From contig NC_031672.1 of the NCBI RefSeq assembly GCF_001640025.1, positions 1,054,001 to 1,118,000 of the forward strand: DNA of 64,000 bases. Reading direction: 5' to 3'. Origin of the DNA: Sugiyamaella lignohabitans (lineage: Eukaryota > Ascomycota > Dipodascomycetes > Dipodascales > Trichomonascaceae). Position 1 is the stretch's first letter. Every line of letters begins with the position of its first letter. Under the pieces are notes generated by a model. That model was not told where the DNA came from. It searched no databases and saw nothing but the letters and a program-made list of their open reading frames with translations. Positions 51,801 through 61,949 of the stretch are shown here, one piece after another. A program made the translations under genes and the position numbers.

Positions 51801-53025
51801 CATACAGGCGCATATCCGGAGAAAACGTGCCGACCAGTTTCGACGTCTCAATGAGCTTGAAATAAAAGTCCTCTTTAGCAGACGGTCTATCCGTGTACAG
51901 ATACAACGCCTCCTTTGGCGGGTCCACCGAGTCCTGAAACACGCTGTCCAGACCCACTGCCCCATTAATCTTGACCAAACAGATGGCCGACCGTTTCAAA
52001 AACAGCTCTCCATCCGGCACCTTCTGTGGCCACAAAGTCACCACATAATCCTTCAACTCGATCAGATACTTATAAGCACTATCCGTATCCTCGGTGCTAA
52101 ACAGCAGCAGCTTTCCGCCCCTTGCAGGGTTAGTTCGTGGTCTGGTGGGTCTGCCTCCGGCGGCTGGGGCTCCGCCCCAGACCCTGGTTGCTCCTGCTTC
52201 GCAGGAGATGGCCGGGACCGTCGACGAAAACGACTCGAGCGCAGCGAGAGGAGCAGCGGGGTCTGGGGCGGAGCCCCAGCCGCCGGAGGCTGTGCCCCAG
52301 GGTACTTACCTGATGACGGCGTTGAGTTTGTTGAGCCGAGAGGAGGATGAACGAGATTTGCGGCTCCCCGAGGCGGACGAGTCTTCGGTGGATCGTGTGG
52401 TCGAGGAGAATATGGTTTGTGAGTCGAGGGTGGCTGATAGGTTAGGTGATTTGGGACCTCTTTTGGTGTTGCTGATGAGGTGTTTGTAGAGGGATGAATA
52501 TGCTGAGCCAGTTGATTGTTGCATGGACTGGTCGTTGGTCGACTGGTCGGGTGGTTTGAGTGTGTCTTTTGGTCCGCCGGATGGGTAGATGAAATATTCG
52601 GTGGATACAGTGACCCAGCCGGCTCGGAACTCGGGTTGAGTGGTCGGACTCGATGCAGAAGTGGGTGTATCCACAGATGGATATTCGGATGGGTCTGTTG
52701 TTAATGGAGACCGGGGTGTTGGCCCATAGCCGCCATCAATGACCCCAGAACTGTTTTCCCCAGTGGTGTCAGGGTAATTTTTAGAATATGCTGGTGGTGG
52801 AGGAGTGCTCGAACCCGTATTTGTCGAACTTTTTAATCGTTCATTGGCTGGCTCTTCGTATTGGACATCTTCAGCTGGCGGTTTTCTAACTCCCAATATT
52901 TCTAGTAGTTTGAGGAAAACCGACCATGGTGATGCGATGCCAAGGTACCAGAGTGCGCCAAGAGGAGATGTGATCAGACCCAGTAGGAACACCAGCAGAA
53001 ATGCCAGCACCAGATAAGCGGACAT
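48853..53025 (-). CDS. NVJ2: SMP-domain lipid-transfer protein, NVJ2/TEX2-like
   Basis: A predicted 1,327-residue membrane-contact-site protein. Exon 1 is 52310-53025, intron 52121-52309 (GTAAGT, CTAAC, GCAAG), exon 2 is 48853-52120, with junction NAVI-R-GGKLLLFS. The N-terminus MSAYLVLAFLLVFLLGLITSPLGALW is an ER-membrane anchor. A PH-like region follows the splice junction, then an SMP domain at about residues 370-560 (QWFNALTGRLFLAIKDTARLE ... VSMTANVKYNGGFSIIIGTKAN). The rest (about 700 residues) is disordered: Ser-rich, RSRSRS runs, Thr/Ser repeats and proline runs (PPLPPRT). Yeast Nvj2 moves lipids at nucleus-vacuole and ER-Golgi contacts. Orthology is by domain order; the long tail is unlike the shorter yeast protein. 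Confidence 0.85.
52152..52290. repeat. Double-hairpin F/R pair inside the NVJ2-like intron
   Basis: F 52152-52207 with perfect CTCCTGC-TTC-GCAGGAG, R 52231-52290 with GCA loop. They fill 139 of the 189 intron bases. Confidence 0.93.
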
Positions 53026-54011
53026 GGCAGCTCGACCCTGTCACAAACTGGTAAATCCTACGTCTACAGTTGATACGGAATCGGCAGGAAACAAGAGAAT
53101 ATAATCACGTCACGGGACACCGCAATCCTAATGTCAGTAGTAATTGTATTGCTAGTAGCACTGGCAACAGGTACCAAGTGTCAACAGCACTGGATTTCAA
53201 AAATAGAGGCGAAACAAGATGCGATATGGGAGTTGAATCCAGCCACAGAAAACAATCTCAAGTAGTCAAAAAGTAGTATGTTCAGGAGAGTTCGTGCGAT
53301 TCTTCTATGGATATGACTCCAAGCTGGTAGTTGTTAGCCGATCAACTGGTTGGCTGTTGGCTATTACCAGGTTATCTGGTTGAAGACTGAACTGACTAAT
53401 TCGCCAACACCAGATTCTCAACAGTTGATCCAATTCAGTCCAATTTCGAACGAGTCCAATATCGAGGAGGCTTTCTAAATAAATATTGTGAAAGAATGCT
53501 GATACTCCTGTTACTGTTAGTGACCGCTCAATTCCAATTGGTACTTGCCACAATTGAATAATTGAACCAAACCAAATCCAATTCTTCAACATACGTGGAA
53601 ATTCCGGCCAATTCTCATATCACCCCTGTCTAATATCCGCTGTCATAAACTGCCAGCAGCAACACCAGCACCCGCCACCACCCACCAAGCACTAGCTCAT
53701 CCCGTCTCATCCCGTCTCACTACTCACCTCACGAATAGGCCACAAAACCACAACCTTCTTCTCTCTCTATCACACTCGTGTCAATTGAAAAACCCCACTG
53801 CCAAAGCCAGTCAATTAATTAATCTAATCAAAGTTATTTGCCAATAAAGTTCAATCGGGGAATATTATTTACTTTAAACCACAGCAACCCTTAGGTCTTC
53901 ACCTCCTGCTCCCACTCACCCAACCAGCCGCTCCTCGTCGCATCGTCTGGGGTGCACGTGAGCTTAAAACCGATGCAAGCAGGGCAGCCCCTGCATACTC
54001 AGGGGGTGGTG
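53026..54011. other. Intergenic, no gene recognised
   Basis: Start of the gene-poor block. AT-rich then CA/CT-rich. Short frames only. Confidence 0.5.
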
Positions 54012-54056
54012 GGTTCTGCCCCAGACCCCGTGGCTCCTCTCGCTTCGCTCGAGTCG
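54012..54056 (+). repeat. 5'-truncated double-hairpin F copy
   Basis: Begins within hairpin 1 (TTCTGCCCCAG) and keeps the linker, hairpin 2 and GAGTCGTTGCG tail. The first half is replaced by unrelated GT-rich sequence. Confidence 0.85.
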
Positions 54057-54389
54057 TTGCGTTGGGCTGCCGGGGGGATACGGGGTTTGGATGTAAGTAG
54101 AGTTTGGGAGGGCGATGTGGGAGAATCAGGAAATTTCAGGGGTATCAGGGGATTAAGGGGGTTTCAGAGACTTTCCCGGGAGTTCAATTAACAGGGGGCT
54201 TCCAGATTTGGTTTTCCGGGCTCCTTTTACCACTTTGAGGTCGAATCTTTAGACGGTTTTCTCAGATTTTTCCGACCACTTTCAATCTCTAATGGGAGCG
54301 GATCCACCCGACCAGGGCCCAAAAACCACCCAGTTTCTTGATCCAGCTTCAACTCCCAACTCCCCCTAACTCCTGTCACCCCCACGAAA

Positions 54390-54595
54390 CGACTCGAGCG
54401 AAGCGAGAGGAGCCACGGGGTCTGGGGCGGAGCCCCAGCTGCCGGAGGCAGCCTCCCCCGCCCCAAAACCGGTCCAAATTCCGACCCCAGCTCCAACCCC
54501 CGTATCCCCGTATCCCCCAGGCAGCCCGAGAGAACGACTCGAGCGGAGCGAGAGGAGCCACGGGGTCTGGGGCAGAGCCCCAGCCGCCGGAGGCA
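54390..54595 (-). repeat. Two tandem double-hairpin R copies
   Basis: R 54390-54450 and R 54535-54595 in the same orientation, 84 bp apart. With the truncated F at 54012 this is not a simple pair. The second has a GGA loop in hairpin 2 (GAGCGGAGCG). Confidence 0.9.
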
Positions 54596-54954
54596 GAGGT
54601 CACCCACTATAGAAAGGTCGTTAGGGTTGAGATGCGTGTAGTTACCCGGCCTGGAAATCAAATATTTAAGTGAAAAAAAATTTAGTAGGAGTGAGTTTCT
54701 TGACCATCTCTCTTCGGAGAGATGGCAGAGTTAAAATGTAAGTGAAAGAGAATGAGGATGAGAATGAGGATTTGCCACCAGTGTCACTATGATTAATAAC
54801 TTTACCAATTGTTCCTACTGAGAGAATATTCTGAAGATAACAATTATTTATACGTTTCAATCCCATATGAGATTTGTGACAAGTGCTGGTGGTTAATCAG
54901 TCAACCATATTTTTAAATATTTTTGTTGAAGATATACTAACAACACTAACAGGT
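54596..54954. other. Intergenic, no gene recognised
   Basis: AT-rich, with a small perfect palindrome CATCTCTC...GAGAGATG near 54700-54725. Confidence 0.45.
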
Positions 54955-55168
54955 AAGTGGCCATGGCGCGTTTTTGGTGCCGATGCTTTTGAATGAGGAT
55001 TTTTGTCGACCGGGCGGACATATTAGACCGGCTGCCACCAGGGCGACCTGGTAAAAGACGGTCGACCGTACAATCGGCCGTCGGCGGCTGGGAATTGATG
55101 AAAGGTCGTTATTCCCCTCGCAAGGGGGGCTGACTCTAGTTTTGGATCCACGCCTTGTTTTTTTTTTT
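54955..55168 (+). ncRNA. Possible structured Pol III-type RNA (candidate)
   Basis: A GC-rich island in AT-rich surroundings that ends in a run of 11 T (55158-55168). Visible structure: GTCGACCG (55005-55012) can pair with CGGTCGAC (55059-55066). Inside it ACCAGG-GCGA-CCTGGT (55037-55052) is a 6-bp stem with a GNRA loop. CCCCT-CGCA-AGGGG lies near 55115. No match to tRNA, U6 or another known RNA was recognised; boundaries are guesses. Confidence 0.25.
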
Positions 55169-55706
55169 ATTTATCGCTAGTGGTCTTGTTTCTAACCTGA
55201 AAAAGTGTCTTCACTGACGCGTGTATACGTCTACAGACCGGATTGATCTGTCTGTGGAGCTGGTCTCATTCTCTTGTCTTCCTGTGGTGTTGAAGTGTGA
55301 GCTGGTCTCACCACTGATCTCACTACTGATGATACTACTACTTGGCTACTGGTCATTATACCCTTAGATCCAACTTCCAAGAGTATACCCCTTTGAATGG
55401 TAAGTCTACACCCAACAGAAAGCCTGTGGCGCTTCGTCCGCGGCCGCTCGCGAGCACAGTCACCAGACATTTGCTTTGATGATGATTTTTTATATTCACA
55501 CTGTACGAGGGGAGACCCATTGACTACTACAAAAAATACTGATTTAATGACTCTGATTTCTGCAAACGTCAGCCACTTCTGTGTCCACACACAGCCACAC
55601 AACTCCCGTGTTTTCCTGTTACTAACGAACCTCAGACCTCCTCTATACCCATCTCCTGCCGTAGCTGTAAATACACGAATCCCGCTTGCTCACTGGTCTG
55701 GGCGCC
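55169..55706. other. Intergenic, one doubtful open frame
   Basis: A 123-codon minus-strand frame (55231-55602) has no recognised family. Its only ATG-started part is shorter. Not called as a gene. Confidence 0.4.
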
Positions 55707-55861
55707 TGCCTCCGGCGGCTGGGGCTCCGCCCCAGACCCTGGTTGCTCCTCTCGCTTCGCTCGAGTCGGGCGTGGGGGCGGACTAGGCTCGAAACACGGT
55801 CTACGGGCGCTCGCGAAGCGAGCACCACGGGGTCTGGGGCAGAGCCCCAGCTTTCGGAGGC
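55707..55861. repeat. Double-hairpin F/R pair upstream of tRNA-Leu
   Basis: F 55707-55768 and R about 55808-55861. R has the perfect hairpin-2 variant GCTCGC-GAA-GCGAGC and a damaged end (CTTTCGGAGG). It ends about 60 bp before the tRNA. Confidence 0.9.
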
Positions 55862-55923
55862 CGACCCCCCTTCCCGCGCACATGGGCTCTTAGGTGACTC
55901 TGGTCGAGCTCAACACCAAGATT

Positions 55924-56024
55924 GGACAATTTGGCCGAGTGGTTAAGGCGGCAGACTTAAGAACCGAGTTCTGAAGCCATCTGCTGGACGAAAGTCCTCG
56001 CGAGTTCGAACCTCGTAGTTGTCA
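55924..56024 (+). tRNA. tRNA-Leu(UAA) with intron
   Basis: A class II tRNA with acceptor GACAATT/AGTTGTC (one T-G pair), D arm GCCGAGTGGTTAAGGC, anticodon stem GCAGA/TCTGC with loop CTTAAGA (anticodon TAA), a variable arm and T arm CGAGG-type around GTTCGAA. A 17-nt intron (about 55962-55978) follows the base 3' of the anticodon, the standard position. A T5 terminator is at 56031-56035. Confidence 0.93.
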
Positions 56025-56030
56025 TTATTG

Positions 56031-56035
56031 TTTTT
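56031..56035 (+). terminator. Pol III terminator of tRNA-Leu
   Basis: TTTTT seven bases after the tRNA 3' end. Confidence 0.7.
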
Positions 56036-56565
56036 GCTTCTTCCCTGCCTGCCCCTTTATATAAACACTCTTGTTTTTTTTTCTAAATACCAGTAAACGA
56101 GGACCTCGATTGATATTCATTTATTCTGTTATGTAGGCTTAAACTAGCGACATTATTACATTTTTACTATCATATTCATTAATATTATCATTTGCTTACT
56201 GTTGAATTGAATGAATTTTCCCGAGAACTCGCACTTTGGGAGTTAGTAAACGTCTGAGATTCAGTAAAGATCAACACCAAATAATTACTCTTCAACTCGA
56301 CCGTGCATTGTCTTTGATCCTCAGTCAGGCTGATAGATATTGCGTGACATGTTTAACCCCTTGTTTAGTTCCAACTACCGTACGGTAATTGAAGCTGGGC
56401 AGTTGGTCACCTAGGTCCACCACCACATTTCGAGCCTCCCAGGGTAGTCTATCCTTCACAATTCCTTTGTGTGAAAGAACTTGGTCACTTTCAAGAGAGC
56501 CACCTTCAACTTAAAGAGAGGTGATTTCTCAGAAGGATGGTCCATTACGAGGGCCTCCCGACGCC
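56036..56565. other. Intergenic, no gene recognised
   Basis: AT-rich, short frames only. Confidence 0.5.
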
Positions 56566-56627
56566 CGACTCGAGCGCAGCGAGAGGAGCAACCAGGGTCT
56601 GGGGCGGAGCCCCAGCCGCCGGAGGCA
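56566..56627 (-). repeat. Double-hairpin R copy
   Basis: Complete R copy with GCA loop in hairpin 2. No gene within 600 bp on either side except tRNA-Leu. Confidence 0.92.
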
Positions 56628-57045
56628 GACCCCCTTCCCCCATAAAGAACCTGTTTAGCCCTTGTACAGTGTCGACCCGTTTTGGGTCCGATTCCCATGA
56701 AGAGAGAGATAAGGGAGTAAGAATCGGATTAACTCGGTCGGACATAGTAGCTTATCAACCCCCTGAGCCCGGGTCTGATGTCACGGTTTGGCCCGGGACC
56801 GGCGACCGGAAACCGACTGGGTCAGGTCTGCTAGTCGATCTGACGCCGTGGATGGGTAAGGCCAGGCGGCAGCGGCAACCGTCAGCTGCAAAGAAGTACA
56901 TCGGGCCCCTGCACCAGGTCCTTCCTGGCCCAACGAGCTTGCCTGAACGGGCAGTCCCGAGCCGTTGGGAGATGGACGGAGATGCAACTTCCCTGCACAG
57001 ACTTCTCATCCTCCACTGGCTGACGGGCTCACTGGGAAGAGGGTC
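56628..57045. other. Intergenic, GC-richer, no gene supported
   Basis: Open frames up to 192 codons run through this GC-rich part and the neighbouring elements, but none resembles a protein family. Confidence 0.45.
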
Positions 57046-57099
57046 TGCCTCCGGCGGCCGGGCTCTGCCCGGACCCGTTGTGGTTCGCTTCGCGAACCG
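57046..57099 (+). repeat. Double-hairpin F variant with compensatory stems
   Basis: Same start (TGCCTCCGGCGG), but hairpin 1 is CCGGGC-TCT-GCCCGG and hairpin 2 is GGTTCGC-TTC-GCGAACC. Both stems are fully paired with different bases, and the TTC loop is kept. Confidence 0.9.
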
Positions 57100-57390
57100 T
57101 TTCACTCCGGACTAAAGAATCTCTATCGGTGGGGGGGGAAGGGGGGTGCTGGGTGGTGAGTGAACCCTGAAATGTGATTTTTTGTGTGTTTCAGGTCAGT
57201 GTGAGCGTGTCTCGGATTCACGCATTCTCCCCTGGCGAGAATGAACTCAGCCGGCTGGACTGTGGTCTGGCATGCATGCTCTGTCTCACTGGAAGTGGTC
57301 CCGCTGGCAACCTGGCTTCTGCTGCTCACCCAGGCTGCTGCCAATGATTCTCCATGCACTCTCTCCCAGCTTCCCCTGCCGGGCCAGGAT

Positions 57391-57455
57391 ATGCCACCGG
57401 CAGCGGCTGGCACTGCGCCCCCAGTCCCCGCTACTCCTATCGCATTGCTCGGGTC
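57391..57455 (+). repeat. Highly diverged double-hairpin F copy
   Basis: Recognisable skeleton (GCCACCGGCAGCGGCTGG ... GCGCCCCCAGTCCCCG ... CTCCTATCGCATTGCTCGGGTC), with most stem pairs lost. An old, decayed copy. Confidence 0.65.
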
Positions 57456-58248
57456 AGGTGTGGCTTTCTCCCTCGAAAGAGTAAATTAACGCGTCCGGCC
57501 CGCCCAGAAGCCAAGCCCTGGGCTGAAATTCAGGACCAAAATCCCGGTATAAAAATGCAGATCATTTCATTTACCCCAGTTAAAACTGCCTTCCAGCTCC
57601 TCAATGATTCTAGTTTTAACTCAATTCCAACTGACTTCTGTATCAAATTACAAAAACCTTAACACTGAGTCAATTGCTCCTCCTCATTTCCAGCAGTGAC
57701 CAATTGAAATCTACAAAACCCCGTTAGGAGCATATCACCACCAGGCTCACTGCCCTTATCTCTTGGCAGGATAGGCGGCTGCCGGATGAACAACCGGCCT
57801 GGCCAAGCCAGCCGATAGGCTTGGTAGCTTGGCCCGCTGCCCCTGCTGCTATAGATACTGATAACGTTTAACCCCCCATCCCCCTCTACATCGATCTGAT
57901 AACACACCACTGCCGCTGCGACTGCTACAACTGCTATTGCTGCTACCTCTTCTATACTGAGTTCTCTCAATACACAGCAATCACAAAAGACACAGAACTC
58001 ACAAATAGGACATAGAAGAGGGTCTGGCACCTGACAGACCCTTTCATTGCTACTCCAGTTGCTAGCTGAGACGCCCCAGCCTCCACTAACAGCCGGCGCA
58101 ATCGACACGCCCCTGTTATCTCAATTACCTCAATTACCGTCTGGTGGGTTTATATTGTATTATTACTTTTTTGTTACCCCATGATCGGGATGGATCTTAT
58201 CTTAACCCAAACAGTTCAGCGATGCAGCCAGGCCGGTCGGACGGGTGC
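57456..58248. other. Intergenic, no gene recognised
   Basis: 793 bp, short frames only. Confidence 0.5.
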
Positions 58249-58507
58249 TGCCTCCGGCGGCTGGGGCTCCGCCCCAGACCCTGGTTGCTCCTCTCGCTTC
58301 GCTCGAGTCGTTCCGTCGACGGTCCCAGTAGTCTCCTGCGAAGCAGCAGCCACGGGGTGTGGAGCAGCGCCCCTGCCGCCGGAGGCAGCATCACAACTCC
58401 CCTCTCCCCTCCCAGCATGTTGGGAGTTTAACCACCCCCCCAAGCCCGACTCGAGCGAAGCGAGAGGAGCCACGGGGTCTGGGGCAGAGCCCCAGCCGCC
58501 GGAGGCA
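58249..58507. repeat. F-R'-R double-hairpin cluster
   Basis: F 58249-58310, a diverged R' 58332-58387 (hairpin 1 AGCGCCCCTG, partly unpaired) and an intact R 58447-58507. Confidence 0.88.
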
Positions 58508-59613
58508 GACCCCCTCCCCCAGAGGGACCTTGTTCTGCACAGGCCCGATGGGCAGACCCGTGCCCTGGCCGGAGAGAGGGAGAGAGGCTTTGTCTCATCT
58601 CCAGGTACAATTCAGGGAATAGAACAAACAAGCAGAGGGAAAAAAAGAAAATAAAAGAAACATGCAAATGCATATGCAGTCATAGGGTGCCGATCGTGAA
58701 AAAAAATGATGGAAAAAAAATCCATTATAGTAGTCGAGTCGGCATATCAAATTAATTTAGAATATAACTTCCAGAAAATAGCATGGGAGCATGGGAGCAT
58801 GGCAGCATGGCAGCATCGCAGAATGGGAAGTCTGGAGCAGAGCCGCAGATAGTCTTGAGCGGTATATGCTGTCCTATGTTCCTATCCAGTTGATTGCATT
58901 TCTAATTGCTGATCCGACTCGGGTTTGTCCATTTTTTCTATTTAGCATAGCAGCGTTGTAGCAGCAATTTATGTGCGCTCTGATTTGTCCAAACCTTGAC
59001 TGGATGCTGCTTCGTGGCTTGCGGCCGTTTGCGGTTGTTTGTTTTAATTCTAAATTTATTTCTTACGCCGAGTGGTTCTTATTGGGCGACAGCTTACTCA
59101 ATTCCAAGATTTTTGTTTCTATAATTGACTCACTTAATCTCTCTGATACGTAGATATTTATATACATTTATTTATATAGTCGTGTATAATTTTATTTGGT
59201 TATCCGATTATTTATTAATTTATATATTCGATTATTGTTATTCGTTTATAAATTATAAGTTTATTGTTTACTCGTTTATTTATTTACTCGATAATTTTGT
59301 TGGTTACTTGGCTACGTTACGAAGCTGCTTAATTAATATTTTGCGATTTAGCTTCTGATCCATGACAACTGCACTGCAACTGCAGCAGGAGCGCAGCAGA
59401 CAGGCGTCTGCCAGCGATATTTTCTCGCCAGACCGCTTTATTTTATTATTCACCGATGATATCAGCGCGGCATCGGTGGCATCGGTAGCTGCGAATTGCC
59501 ATTCTATCAGCAATCACAGCAGTCCAGCATCATCTTCAGCAGCAGCTGCCGAACCACTGGTATCGGTAAATATCGTAGCATCTGTAACAGTCGCATGCAG
59601 CGGGCTCGGGGCC
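58508..59613. other. Intergenic, very AT-rich, no gene recognised
   Basis: 1.1 kb with poly-T/TTTAT stretches (about 59150-59340) and GGGAGCATGGCAGCAT short tandem units at about 58783-58816. No coding region supported; a + frame at 59362-59652 runs into the next element. Confidence 0.5.
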
Positions 59614-59753
59614 TGCCTCCGGCGGCTGGGGCTCTGCCCCAGACCCCGTTAGCTCCTGCTTCGCAGGAGACATCTGGCACCGCCCACGCAACGACTCGAG
59701 CGAAGCGAGAGGAGCAACCCGGGTCTGGGGCAGAGCCCTAGCCGCCGGAGGCA
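59614..59753. repeat. Double-hairpin F/R pair in gene-poor region
   Basis: F 59614-59669 with perfect CTCCTGC-TTC-GCAGGAG, R 59692-59753 with hairpin-1 change (GCCCTAG). Spacer 22 bp. Confidence 0.9.
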
Positions 59754-60506
59754 CACTCCGTCCCGTCCACCGTGAAAGCAGGCCTCCAAACCCTAGTCCC
59801 AACCGCTATTTACCGTTAAAAGATAACGTTTGCAGGACTAGGTCCTGCTGGTAGTGGGTAAGGAAAAAGAAAGTGGTCTGCTGAAAAAATACATATGGAA
59901 AAAAAATAAAAAAAAAGAAAACAAAAAAAAATTCAGGAGAAAAAAGTAATTTTTTTTCATCCCAGGCAGGTCGCTTCGCTGACCACAGAAAGCAGCTGCC
60001 ATTTCTAATTCCATAATCGAAATTTATTTATTCGCTTACTCACTTGTTGTTATTATATTTTTTATTTTTTTAAATTGGTATTTTATTTTCTTTGAACACA
60101 TCTCACTTCTGTTCAAGATTGCGCTTTGTTTTAGTACTGTGATCTGTGGCTTCTTAAATATCTCTTCTCAGGGGCGTGCTTAACTATATCTGGCTTGGTT
60201 TTATTTTTTTCGTTTTTTTCCGAGTCCCTTTTGTCCTATCTACTTTTATCTGTCGGCCATCTGTATTTCACCAGTCCGTCGATTATCAATCTCCGTTGTC
60301 CATTGTTTGTTGATTTGGTCAATACTGTCATTGTCAGTTGTTTCATTGCTCATTGTCTACTCACTCTCTGGTTTATAGAGTTGTTTGTCACCTTATCAGC
60401 AGTGTCTCTACAAGTCCAAGTCCTTATAATATAAGATTCTCTGTCGACTCAAATTTCATTTTGCATCGTCATTGTTCAAGTTCAAACTAATTAGAAACTA
60501 GTCATC
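59754..60506 (+). promoter_or_regulatory. Long upstream region of the SIM protein gene
   Basis: 753 bp with A- and T-homopolymer runs (59880-59960) and an isolated hairpin-2-like GGTCGCTTCGCTGACC near 59969, then a T/C-rich leader to the ATG. Confidence 0.4.
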
Positions 60507-61835
60507 ATGGCAATTACTAGACGAGTCTCTGTTTCCGGTACAAGGCTCAAGAAACCTTCTCTTCCTCTTCCCTCATCTTCAATGGTCACTCGCTCGTCAG
60601 CAAGACGCCAGTCCGGTGGTCCTGCTATTGTCATTGACCACGATTCTGAAGACGCTCCATCAGCACCTAAACGGTCGAGAGAAGACGATGACGAGTCTTC
60701 TACTACCTCGTCGTTTAATAATCGTACAAACAGCAAAAACTCAAAACCCAACGCCACGAAACGGGCTCGGGTCATGGAATTCCCTCCTAAACCTTCTCAC
60801 ACTGTAACCCGGGCATCTACCAGACTCTCACGATGCCAACCTCAACCCCAATCAACCATTCATCCCAACCAGCAAGAATCATCGTCGTCATCGTCGTCGT
60901 CTCTGAAAATTCGAATTAAACGGGAAGACTCTCGACCTCCTATGAATGATGAAGACAACGACAATTTATCTGACGAAGACGATATTGCTTCTGACATTTC
61001 AGATACTGATTCCAACTCGGATTCCGAATCAGATGCCGGCTCCGACTCTGAGTCTGAATACTTTTCATATGATGAGCTGCCTAATTTCCAATACGAATCC
61101 AAGTATGCTGACAGTGAGTCAGCTAATCAAGACAAAGAGTCGAATCCTTTTGACATGGAGTCTCTCAGCACTGATATTCCCTTGGTTGATTTGACTACTG
61201 TTGAAGATGAATCACATCTTTCGTTTGAGAGATTTGTCCAGGATACCGAAGCACAAGTTGAGACCATTGCTCAAAGGAGATGGCCTATTGACGAGCACGA
61301 CGATTCGTCGACTTTCTCTATCCTCGTTAACCGTGACCGAGTCACTGTCACCAACAACCTTGTAAGACACAACGAAACCGACGGTTCAGATCGCATCTCT
61401 GCCAACCACGCCTCCAGCAATTCCGAGACTTCTATCGAGGAGTTCCTAGACTACGAGTCTGCTTCTGGACTCACTGACGACGACGGTGACAGTGACTCAT
61501 CTTCTGCCAGTTCACCTGCCGATTCTCCAGTGTCACCCACCATGCCCTCTACATCTCTGTCTGCCTCGCGAACCCTGTGGACTGACAAGTACCACAGCAT
61601 CCCCATTTGCGGCTACCGAGACCGTAATTGCAATGACAACCTGCCCGTGTTCGTGGCCCCCAACCAATCCAAGCTGTTAGCAGCTCTTTCTACCATCTCC
61701 ACTCCCGTTCAGAAACTGCCTCCCACCCCCATGGCCGCCTACTACCAGCAGGCGGTCATTGCTGCCGTTGGCCTCAACAAACGAAGTCTATGGTCCGGCA
61801 AGGCCCGCCAAATGGTCAGCGGCGACAGGCTCTAA
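60507..61835 (+). CDS. Acidic Ser-rich protein with two SUMO-interaction-like motifs
   Basis: A 442-residue protein of unknown family. The N-terminus is basic (RSSARRQ, KRSREDD, KRAR: nuclear-localisation-like). Two segments fit SUMO-interaction motifs: PAIVIDHDSED (residues 39-49) and IPLVDLTTVEDE (about 224-235). Between and after them are long D/E/S stretches, many of casein-kinase-2 type. The C-terminal 90 residues (LWTDKYHSIPICGYRDRNC ... LSTISTPVQKLPPTPMAAYYQQAVIAAVGLNKRSLW) look ordered. Probably nuclear and SUMO-linked, but that is inference. ATG at 60507. Confidence 0.75.
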   Translation: MAITRRVSVSGTRLKKPSLPLPSSSMVTRSSARRQSGGPAIVIDHDSEDAPSAPKRSREDDDESSTTSSFNNRTNSKNSKPNATKRARVMEFPPKPSHTVTRASTRLSRCQPQPQSTIHPNQQESSSSSSSSLKIRIKREDSRPPMNDEDNDNLSDEDDIASDISDTDSNSDSESDAGSDSESEYFSYDELPNFQYESKYADSESANQDKESNPFDMESLSTDIPLVDLTTVEDESHLSFERFVQDTEAQVETIAQRRWPIDEHDDSSTFSILVNRDRVTVTNNLVRHNETDGSDRISANHASSNSETSIEEFLDYESASGLTDDDGDSDSSSASSPADSPVSPTMPSTSLSASRTLWTDKYHSIPICGYRDRNCNDNLPVFVAPNQSKLLAALSTISTPVQKLPPTPMAAYYQQAVIAAVGLNKRSLWSGKARQMVSGDRL

Positions 61836-61949
61836 ACACCCTTTTTATTGCTCCCCACTCTGTACAGATATTATTTATTCTCTTCCTTTATGCATATACC
61901 GCCCACTGGCTTAATTTAAATACTATTTCTTACTCACTTCCGGGGGGTC

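Noticed and set aside
55231..55602. 123-codon minus-strand frame
   Set aside because: No recognisable motif, no convincing start or splice structure.
56537..57115. 192-codon frame in the gene-poor region
   Set aside because: It runs through two copies of the element and matches no family.
28702..59802. Many open frames rich in [20 protein letters not shown] or RLERSERS...APAAGG peptides
   Set aside because: These are translations of the double-hairpin element in different frames, not a protein family. They appear on both strands of non-coding spacers and introns. The only frame where translation is plausible is the DEAH-like gene.
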